NCBI GenBank assembly: GCA_030765245.1
Contig: JAVCCX010000416.1
Location: 1 to 5,010, forward strand
DNA from: Candidatus Zophobacter franzmannii
GTDB lineage: Bacteria; Cloacimonadota; Cloacimonadia; Cloacimonadales; JAFGVF01
Length of the DNA: 5,010 nucleotides
Direction: 5' to 3'
This document shows positions 1 to 5,010 of this stretch, piece by piece (positions within the stretch are counted from its first letter, which is position 1; each line of letters begins with the position of its first letter). The position numbers and the translations under genes are program-made. The notes below the pieces were generated by a model, which did no database searches, had not been told where the DNA came from, and saw only the letters and a list, made by a program, of their open reading frames with translations.

Positions 1-2099
1 CATGGGATCAGCTCTGGGGTGCAGTCTTTGCTGTATTCGGTAGCTGGGACACAGATAGAGCTATCTATTATCGTAATATGAACTCAATCCCCGGGGAATG
101 GGGAACTGCGGTGAATGTACAGGCTATGGTTTATGGTAACATGGGTAGCAACTCTGCAACCGGTGTTGCTTTTACTCGCGATGCAGGTACTGGTGAGAAC
201 ATATTCAATGGTGAATACCTCATCGATGCACAAGGCGAAGATGTTGTTGCAGGGATCAGAACTCCACAAGAGATTACTCTTGAAGGTTCACAGCGCTGGT
301 CAAAACTTGCCGGTGTTACTGAAGAAGATAGAAAGGCTAATTTCCCTTCACTTGAAGAAGCTATGCCTGTTGTTTATAAAGAACTTTTTACAATTCAAGA
401 TAACCTTGAAAAGCATTATAAAGATATGCAGGACCTTGAGTTTACTGTCCAAGATGGTAAACTGTGGATTCTCCAAACCAGAAATGGTAAGAGAACAGGT
501 GGAGCAATGGTTAGAATGGCTATTGAAATGCTCGAAGAGAAATTCATCGATTCAAAGACTGCTCTTTTAAGAGTTGAACCTGCTAAGCTTGATGAATTAC
601 TACATCCTGTATTTGAAAAAGAGGCTATTGCTAATGCTAATGAGATTGCAAAGGGACTTCCGGCATCTCCCGGTGCAGCTACCGGTAAAATCATCTTCTT
701 CTCAGATGAAGCTGAAACTCTTGTAAAAAAGAATGCCGATGAAAAGCTTATTCTTGTTAGAATCGAAACTTCTCCTGAAGACCTTGCCGGAATGAACACT
801 GCACAGGGTATCCTCACTGCTCGTGGTGGTATGACTTCTCATGCTGCTGTTGTTGCTCGTGGTATGGGTAAATGCTGTGTGTCTGGTGTTGCAACTATCG
901 ATATTAATTATAAAGCCAGAACTATGACAGTTGATGGCGTTGTATATAAAGAAGGTGACTGGATTTCACTCAACGGCTCAACCGGTAAAGTGTATGAAGG
1001 TAAAGTTGCTACAATCAATCCTAAGATTTCAGGAAACTTTAGCAAGCTCATGGACCTCACAAACGAATTCACAAAAATGTATGTTCGTACAAATGCTGAC
1101 AGTCCTCATGATGCTGAAGTTGCTCGCAATTTCGGTGCTCAGGGTATTGGCCTTTGTCGTACAGAGCACATGTTCTTTGATGGTGAAAGAATTAAAGCTA
1201 TGCGTGAAATGATTCTCGCAGACGATATAGAAGGTCGTGAGAAAGCACTTGTAAAAATCCTTCCATACCAAAGAAGTGATTTTGAAGGTATCTTCAAAGC
1301 TATGACCGGATTTGGTGTAACAGTTCGTCTCCTTGATCCACCTTTACATGAGTTCGTTCCTCATAATGAAAAGAGTCAAAAGATTATGGCTGATGAAATG
1401 GGTATCTCTTTAGCTGATGTACAGAAGAAAGTTGAAGATTTAACTGAATCTAATCCAATGCTCGGACATCGTGGTTGCCGTCTTGGTAACACATATCCTG
1501 AGATCACAAAGATGCAGGTTAGAGCTATCCTCGAAGCTGCTCTTAATGTTAAAGCTCAAGGCTTTGATCCAAGACCTGAAATCATGGTACCACTCGTAGG
1601 TGTTTACCAAGAGCTTAAAATGCAGTCTGAACTCATCAAAGAAACTGCTGAGGCAGTATTTGCTGAAAGAGGTGAAAGAATTGACTACATGATTGGTACT
1701 ATGATAGAGATTCCTCGTGCTGCTCTTACAGCGGATGAAGTAGCTAAATATGCAGAGTTCTTCTCATTCGGTACTAATGATCTTACACAGATGACCTACG
1801 GTTATTCTCGTGCCGATTATGGCACTTTCAAAGATGTTTACTTAGATGCTAAGATCCTTGAAGCTGATCCGTTTGAAAGATTAGATCAGTCAGGTGTTGG
1901 CCAGCTTGTTGAAATGGCTACATTGAAAGGTAGAAAGACTAAACCAGGTCTTAAAGTTGGTATCTGTGGTGAGCATGGTGGTGAGCCTAACTCAGTAGAA
2001 TTCTGTCACCGTACAGGACTCAACTATGTTTCTTGCTCCCCTTATCGTGTTCCAATCGCACGCCTTGCTGCCGCTCAAGCTGCTGCAAAAGAATTATAA
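1..2099 (+). CDS. ppdK: Pyruvate, phosphate dikinase, C-terminal ~80% (5' end outside window)
   Basis: Cytoplasmic enzyme that interconverts pyruvate + ATP + Pi and phosphoenolpyruvate + AMP + PPi. The frame is open from the first full codon (base 3), with good family sequence before the first visible ATG at 78 (WDQLWGAVFAVFGSW), so that ATG is internal and the gene starts upstream. Seen in order, numbering visible codons from base 3: the end of the ATP-grasp nucleotide-binding domain (GEYLIDAQGEDVVAGIRTP); the swivelling phosphohistidine domain with GGMTSHAAV, catalytic His at bases 840-842 (codon 280); and the PEP/pyruvate TIM barrel with CRTEHMFF (Arg, codon 386), VRLLDPPLHEF (Arg, codon 442), GTNDLTQM (590-597) and catalytic Cys in GICGEHGG (codon 655, bases 1965-1967). 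Adding about 175 residues matches my recollection of the Clostridium symbiosum numbering (His455, Arg561, Arg617, Cys831), so the enzyme should be full-length and active. It ends TAA, followed closely by a terminator. Codon use favours GGT, GCT, CTT and CGT, as in a well-expressed gene. Confidence 0.97.
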   Translation, partial: WDQLWGAVFAVFGSWDTDRAIYYRNMNSIPGEWGTAVNVQAMVYGNMGSNSATGVAFTRDAGTGENIFNGEYLIDAQGEDVVAGIRTPQEITLEGSQRWSKLAGVTEEDRKANFPSLEEAMPVVYKELFTIQDNLEKHYKDMQDLEFTVQDGKLWILQTRNGKRTGGAMVRMAIEMLEEKFIDSKTALLRVEPAKLDELLHPVFEKEAIANANEIAKGLPASPGAATGKIIFFSDEAETLVKKNADEKLILVRIETSPEDLAGMNTAQGILTARGGMTSHAAVVARGMGKCCVSGVATIDINYKARTMTVDGVVYKEGDWISLNGSTGKVYEGKVATINPKISGNFSKLMDLTNEFTKMYVRTNADSPHDAEVARNFGAQGIGLCRTEHMFFDGERIKAMREMILADDIEGREKALVKILPYQRSDFEGIFKAMTGFGVTVRLLDPPLHEFVPHNEKSQKIMADEMGISLADVQKKVEDLTESNPMLGHRGCRLGNTYPEITKMQVRAILEAALNVKAQGFDPRPEIMVPLVGVYQELKMQSELIKETAEAVFAERGERIDYMIGTMIEIPRAALTADEVAKYAEFFSFGTNDLTQMTYGYSRADYGTFKDVYLDAKILEADPFERLDQSGVGQLVEMATLKGRKTKPGLKVGICGEHGGEPNSVEFCHRTGLNYVSCSPYRVPIARLAAAQAAAKEL

Positions 2100-2122
2100 A
2101 TGCTTATAGAATAGAATAGATG

Positions 2123-2149
2123 AACGGCTCCGGGAACGGAGCCGTTTTT
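2123..2149 (+). terminator. Intrinsic (Rho-independent) terminator of ppdK
   Basis: Bases 2125-2132 (CGGCTCCG) pair perfectly with 2137-2144 (CGGAGCCG) around a GGAA loop, a stable GNRA-type tetraloop. Two A-T pairs extend the stem to 10 bp, and T2145-T2149 give the U tract. It lies 23 bases after the ppdK stop codon. It should separate the ppdK transcript from the downstream operon. Confidence 0.93.
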
Positions 2150-2194
2150 GTATAACCAACTTTTAATAGCTCACCCAATTCCCGACATAACAGT

Positions 2195-2207
2195 CTTGTA
2201 TCACAAG
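2195..2207. promoter_or_regulatory. Short palindrome, possible operator
   Basis: CTTGT-ATC-ACAAG: perfect 5-base arms around a 3-base centre, upstream of the candidate promoter. The size fits a dimeric regulator half-site pair, but a match this short can occur by chance in AT-rich DNA, and no regulator gene is in the window. Confidence 0.2.
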
Positions 2208-2231
2208 GGCAAAATTTATTTAAAACAATAA

Positions 2232-2259
2232 TTGCCGATTTCGGGACAAAAGATATATT
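2232..2259 (+). promoter_or_regulatory. Possible sigma70-like promoter for the thioredoxin-ApbE operon
   Basis: TTGCCG (2232-2237) and TATATT (2254-2259) are spaced by 16 bases, which resembles a housekeeping -35/-10 pair. Initiation would fall near 2266, leaving a leader of only about 13 bases with the ribosome site at its very 5' end, so the true start may lie elsewhere in the spacer. No Bacteroidota-type TAnnTTTG box was found. Confidence 0.25.
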
Positions 2260-2266
2260 ATAAAAT

Positions 2267-2271
2267 AAAGG
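2267..2271 (+). promoter_or_regulatory. Ribosome binding site of the thioredoxin-ApbE gene
   Basis: AAAGG ends 7 bases before the ATG at 2279. This spacing supports that ATG, which is also immediately followed by a clear signal peptide. Confidence 0.55.
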
Positions 2272-2278
2272 TGCAACA

Positions 2279-3655
2279 ATGCGAAAATTAATAACATTAC
2301 TACTGTTACTCGGGATATTTGTTGTGGGTAATGCTCAAGAGTGGGAAACTGATTTCAATAAGGCTAAAAAGATTGCTGCAAAGAAAGGTCTGAATATCTT
2401 GTTAGTTTTTTCAGGGTCAGACTGGTGTGCTCCTTGCATTAAGTTAGAGAAGAATATTTGGGAATCAGAAGCATTCAAGAAATATGCTCAAGAGAATTTG
2501 GTACTGTTAAAAGCAGACTTCCCCAAAAAAAGAGGTCACAAATTACCGAAAGAGCAACAAGAAAAGAATGATACGCTTTTTGAGAAGTATAACACTATCG
2601 GGGCTGTTCCGTTTGTTGTAATATTGGATAAAACTGGGAAAGTACTTGGGACTAATGGCTACAAGGATATTTCACCTGCAGAATATATTAATGAAATAAA
2701 ATCTAGTATTCCACAAAAGAAACGGTCTATTGAAGTATTTCATCGCAAACTAAAATTAATGGGTACTAGATTTGATATCAATGTATCAGCAAAGACAGCT
2801 AAAGATGCTGATGTTTATATTGATATGGCAGTTGATGAGATTTCAAGAATCGAAAAACTGATATCCTCCTGGGACAAAACATCTCAAACTTCTGCAATCA
2901 ATAACAACTCTGGGATTAAACCTGTAGTAGTAGATTCAGAACTCTTTGACTTAATAAAACGCTCCATTGCAATCTCAGAACTAACAGATGGAGCTTTTGA
3001 TATTAGCTATGCATCTATGGACAAGATTTGGAAGTTCGACGGGAGTATGAAAGAGTTTCCCTTAGAGGATAAGATTAAAGCGTCAGTTGCAAAAGTTGGC
3101 TTTGAGAACATAATCCTGGATGAAAAGAAGCATACGGTATTCTTAAAACTGAAAGGTATGAAAATAGGTTTCGGTGGAATTGGTAAGGGTTATGCAGCTG
3201 ACAAAGCAAAAGAGCTTCTAATCTCTAAAGGTGTAGATGCAGGAATTATTAATGCCTCGGGGGATATGAATACCTGGGGGAAACAACCAAATGGAGATGA
3301 TTGGACAGTTGCTATAACAAATCCAATGAACAAGAATAAAGAATTTGCAACATTACCTATTACAAATGGAGCGGTGGTTACTTCCGGAGATTATGAGAAA
3401 TTTGTCATGTTCAACGGTAAGCGGTATTCCCATATTATCAATCCCAAAACAGGATATCCTGCAAGTGGGGTTATCAGTGTAACTGTATTTGCTAAGCAAG
3501 CAGAACTTGCTGATGCTCTCGCTACATCAATCTTTGTGATGGGAGTCGATGTGGGGTTAGACAGAATAAACCAATTACCTAATATCGAATGCATCATAAT
3601 TGATGAAAATGGGGATATCCATAATTCTGACAACATAAGGATAAATGATAAATGA
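2279..3655 (+). CDS. Exported thioredoxin-like / FAD:protein FMN transferase (ApbE) fusion protein
   Basis: 458 residues. Residues 1-20 form a signal peptide (Arg-Lys, then a Leu-rich core, NAQ before the likely cut). Residues about 21-145 are a thioredoxin-like domain with SGSDWCAPC (Cys50, Cys53) and the usual cis-proline in GAVPFVVILD (Pro111). Residues about 150-458 are an ApbE domain: LMGTRFDI (160-167), GAFDISY (238-244), GGIGKGYAADKA (299-310), TSGDYEKF (368-375), YSHIINPKTGYP (383-394), and ADALATSIFVMG (411-422) with the conserved Asp and Thr. In known ApbE proteins these segments bind FAD and Mg2+, and the enzyme links FMN covalently to Thr or Ser of exported redox proteins. It therefore probably acts in the periplasm, with the thioredoxin part reducing or exchanging disulfides. 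The fusion covers both normal domain lengths without frameshift. Its TGA overlaps the next ATG by 4 bases. Its physiological target is unknown: no FMN_bind-type protein is visible here. Confidence 0.92.
   Translation: MRKLITLLLLLGIFVVGNAQEWETDFNKAKKIAAKKGLNILLVFSGSDWCAPCIKLEKNIWESEAFKKYAQENLVLLKADFPKKRGHKLPKEQQEKNDTLFEKYNTIGAVPFVVILDKTGKVLGTNGYKDISPAEYINEIKSSIPQKKRSIEVFHRKLKLMGTRFDINVSAKTAKDADVYIDMAVDEISRIEKLISSWDKTSQTSAINNNSGIKPVVVDSELFDLIKRSIAISELTDGAFDISYASMDKIWKFDGSMKEFPLEDKIKASVAKVGFENIILDEKKHTVFLKLKGMKIGFGGIGKGYAADKAKELLISKGVDAGIINASGDMNTWGKQPNGDDWTVAITNPMNKNKEFATLPITNGAVVTSGDYEKFVMFNGKRYSHIINPKTGYPASGVISVTVFAKQAELADALATSIFVMGVDVGLDRINQLPNIECIIIDENGDIHNSDNIRINDK
3636..3641 (+). promoter_or_regulatory. 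Ribosome binding site of the DUF4266 lipoprotein gene
   Basis: TAAGGA lies inside the end of the ApbE gene, 10 bases before the ATG at 3652. Together with the ATGA stop/start overlap it suggests coupled translation. Confidence 0.45.
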
Positions 3656-3864
3656 AAACCAGAATAATTCTCTTACTGTTACTATCCATCCTGTTATCTT
3701 CATGTGCAACCGTTAAAGGATACCAAAAAGTAAATCTAAATGACCCTGACATGAAACTGTCTGACAGAAAGTCAAAGAAATTTGAAACGACCTTCCAGGT
3801 ATACAGAGAAGGAGCATCAGGAGCAAATGGTGGAAAATCAGGTGGTGGTTGTGGTTGTAACTAA
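3652..3864 (+). CDS. Small DUF4266-type lipoprotein with Gly-rich CGCN C-terminus
   Basis: 70 residues. A Lys/Arg start and Leu-rich core lead to a lipobox LSSC with Cys18 as the lipidated residue; the following Ala gives no inner-membrane retention Asp at +2. The mature protein of about 53 residues has a polar middle (YQKVNLNDPDMKL) and a C-terminal segment REGASGANGG leading to GGGCGCN at residues 64-70, with Cys67 and Cys69 just before the end. The family name is from memory of DUF4266 proteins, which are short, have the same Gly-rich CGCN ending and sit beside ApbE and DUF3570 genes. No function is established to my knowledge. The two terminal cysteines could bind a metal, form a disulfide handled by the neighbouring thioredoxin domain, or carry a modification; these are inferences. 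The gene overlaps its upstream neighbour by 4 bases and its downstream neighbour by 14 or more. Confidence 0.8.
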   Translation: MKTRIILLLLLSILLSSCATVKGYQKVNLNDPDMKLSDRKSKKFETTFQVYREGASGANGGKSGGGCGCN

Positions 3865-5010
3865 GAAAATACTACTAATAACTATCCTGACCCTTACAGC
3901 GATGTTAGCATTTGCACAAGATGGCAATTCATCAGTCTATAAAAAACGAGTTTTAGAGACCGTAGAGATAGATATTCTAACCAGCTATTATGCTCAGGAC
4001 GGGGATAATGCTGCCGTAACCGGAGGAATAGGGACAGAAGAGTTAGATGATTTTGCTACAAATATCAATATCTCTATTCCTTTAAATGCAGATGATATTC
4101 TAACTATAGATGCAACAATCTCTGCTTATACTTCCGCATCTTCAAGTAACCTCAATCCATTCTCAGGAGCTTCAGCAGGTGGAGATGATGATGACGACGA
4201 TGACGACGACGACGATGATGATAAACTACGCAGAGTAATCGGAACTCCTTGGGCTGCTTCATCAGGAGCGTCCAAACATGATACTTGGAGTAGTGGGAAT
4301 ATTGGTTATAGCCACTCTACAGATGATAGAAACAACATTTGGAGTGCTAATGTCAATTTTGCAACTGAATATGATTATACTTCGTTTGGATTTGGTGGTA
4401 GTTTTGCAAGGTTATTTAATCAACAAAATACTGAAGTTGGCGTAACAGCAAACATCTTCCTGGATACTTGGCATCCCAAATACCCTACTGAAATTATCCA
4501 CTATAACCAAAATGATGGTGATTTGTCTATCGGATTTTTCGAGGATGTAGATATTCGGGGTAGCTCAGGAGAAGTTGTAGATCTTTGGCAACCGATATCC
4601 GATACTCTCATTGAAGACAAGGGTAGAAACACATATTCAGGAACACTAAGTTTTTCTCAGATACTCGGACAAAATTCTCAAATATCCTTGTTTTCTGATA
4701 TTGTGGTGCAAAAAGGGTGGCTGGCAAATCCGATGCAAAGAGTATATTTTGCTGACATAGATGACTACTTTATTGGTAATGCTGATGATATTCCTAACTA
4801 CACTTTACCTTCTAACAAAGAGGTATTTCAACTGGCTGATGATATAGAACGCTTACCTGACAACAGATGGAAAACACCCATTGGAATGCGACTCAATTAC
4901 TATATAAATGATATTTTTGTGTTAAGAAATTATTATAGATACTACTTTGATGATTGGGGAGTGACCGCTCATACAGCGGACATTGAAGTCCCAATAAAAA
5001 TTAGTAATAG
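3851..5010 (+). CDS. DUF3570-type exported protein, probable outer-membrane beta-barrel (3' end outside window)
   Basis: Open to the window end (386 full codons from GTG 3851), with no stop. I prefer GTG 3851 because it gives a standard signal peptide (VTKK, hydrophobic core, cut near AFA/QDG at residues 22-23). An in-frame ATG at 3827 would add a Val-rich stretch but has an AGGAG nearby (3819-3823); GTG 3842 and 3845 are also possible, as is ATG 3902, which would lose most of the signal. Family-like segments are SYYAQDGDNAAVTGG, ISAYTSASSSNLNPF, WAASSGASKHDTW, TEYDYTSFGFGGSF, GWLANPMQRVYF and YYRYYFDDWGVTAHT (from residue 361). Alternating aromatic/polar strands ending in turns suggest a beta-barrel in the outer membrane. 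Residues 112-124 are 13 consecutive Asp. DUF3570 proteins have no proven function that I know; the operon links this one to ApbE/thioredoxin chemistry. Only the C-terminal end appears missing. Confidence 0.85.
   Translation, partial: MVVTKKILLITILTLTAMLAFAQDGNSSVYKKRVLETVEIDILTSYYAQDGDNAAVTGGIGTEELDDFATNINISIPLNADDILTIDATISAYTSASSSNLNPFSGASAGGDDDDDDDDDDDDDKLRRVIGTPWAASSGASKHDTWSSGNIGYSHSTDDRNNIWSANVNFATEYDYTSFGFGGSFARLFNQQNTEVGVTANIFLDTWHPKYPTEIIHYNQNDGDLSIGFFEDVDIRGSSGEVVDLWQPISDTLIEDKGRNTYSGTLSFSQILGQNSQISLFSDIVVQKGWLANPMQRVYFADIDDYFIGNADDIPNYTLPSNKEVFQLADDIERLPDNRWKTPIGMRLNYYINDIFVLRNYYRYYFDDWGVTAHTADIEVPIKISN
4184..4222 (+). repeat. In-frame (GAY)13 triplet repeat encoding 13 Asp
   Basis: Thirteen consecutive GAT/GAC codons (GAT x3, GAC x2, GAT, GAC x4, GAT x3) follow a Gly-Gly pair and precede Lys-Leu-Arg. 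The mixed codons show it is not a pure DNA microsatellite, which suggests that the acidic run is kept by selection at the protein level, although it could still change length by slippage. Lies in a predicted loop between two conserved parts of the DUF3570 protein. Confidence 0.95.

Larger units (their letters stand above)
2150..2278 (+). other. Non-coding spacer between ppdK terminator and the thioredoxin-ApbE operon
   Basis: AT-rich, with no credible reading frame on either strand. It must hold the promoter of the downstream operon if the terminator is efficient. Visible elements are a short palindrome (2195-2207), a possible -35/-10 pair (2232-2259), a purine-rich ribosome site (2267-2271), and a widely spaced inverted pair TCCCGA (2180-2185) / TCGGGA (2241-2246) that may be chance. 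I see no riboswitch or small RNA structure. Confidence 0.7.

Noticed and set aside
78..80. ATG at 78 as the start of ppdK
   Set aside because: The frame is open upstream to base 3 and encodes conserved PPDK residues there, so this Met is internal.
84..817. Minus-strand open frames (84-269, 416-817) and the plus-strand frame 115-570 within ppdK
   Set aside because: They lie entirely inside a clearly conserved gene in another frame and show no domain, signal peptide or ribosome site.
931..1271. Open frames 931-1212 (+) and 1029-1271 (-)
   Set aside because: Shadows of the ppdK coding frame with Cys/Met/Lys-rich, unfamiliar translations.
2150..2278. FMN riboswitch before the ApbE gene
   Set aside because: Only about 130 bases of AT-rich DNA, with no set of paired stems resembling the conserved RFN element.
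2150..2278. Bacteroidota-type promoter (TTG / TAnnTTTG)
   Set aside because: No TAnnTTTG match found in the spacer; only a weak sigma70-like pair is present.
3391..3636. Minus-strand open frame opposite the ApbE domain
   Set aside because: Fully antisense to conserved ApbE motifs (YSHIINPKTGYP, ADALATSIF), with no independent support.
4184..4222. Asp-coding triplet repeat as a CRISPR or non-coding repeat array
   Set aside because: The repeat is a 3-base unit without spacers, and it stays in frame within an open, family-like protein.

Overview
The window is AT-rich and encodes everything on the plus strand. It holds the 3' part of a pyruvate, phosphate dikinase gene, a strong intrinsic terminator, and then an apparently separate operon of three overlapping genes for exported proteins. 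The operon type (thioredoxin-ApbE fusion, DUF4266 lipoprotein, DUF3570 protein) and the sequence style point to a Gram-negative bacterium of the Bacteroidota/FCB kind; Cloacimonadota or a related phylum is equally possible. There is no classical Bacteroidota TAnnTTTG promoter in the intergenic region, and purine-rich Shine-Dalgarno-like sites precede two of the genes. I therefore do not assign a phylum firmly.

Layout: (1) Bases 1-2099 are the C-terminal ~698 codons of ppdK. Catalytic His and Cys and the PEP-binding arginines are all present, and the visible part fits a normal full-length enzyme of about 870-880 residues. (2) Bases 2123-2149 form a 10-bp GC-rich hairpin with a GGAA loop and a U tract, which closes the ppdK transcript. 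(3) Bases 2150-2278 are non-coding, with a possible promoter and a small palindrome. (4) Bases 2279-3655 encode an exported thioredoxin-like domain (CAPC) fused to an ApbE-type FAD:protein FMN transferase. (5) Bases 3652-3864 encode a 70-residue lipoprotein of the DUF4266 type ending in Gly-Gly-Gly-Cys-Gly-Cys-Asn. (6) From about base 3851 to the window end runs a DUF3570-type protein, probably an outer-membrane beta-barrel, with a run of 13 aspartates; it continues past base 5010.

How the genes fit together: ppdK belongs to central carbon metabolism in the cytoplasm and seems unrelated to what follows. The three downstream genes overlap (4 bases, then about 14 bases) and are probably translationally coupled. 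All three products are predicted to be exported: a periplasmic thiol-redox/flavin-transfer enzyme, a small Cys-ended lipoprotein, and a probable outer-membrane barrel. This looks like a cell-envelope redox or protein-maturation module whose substrate is unknown. It is the one part of the window that could be a poorly described biological system. No RNA genes, CRISPR arrays, insertion sequences or phage features were seen.
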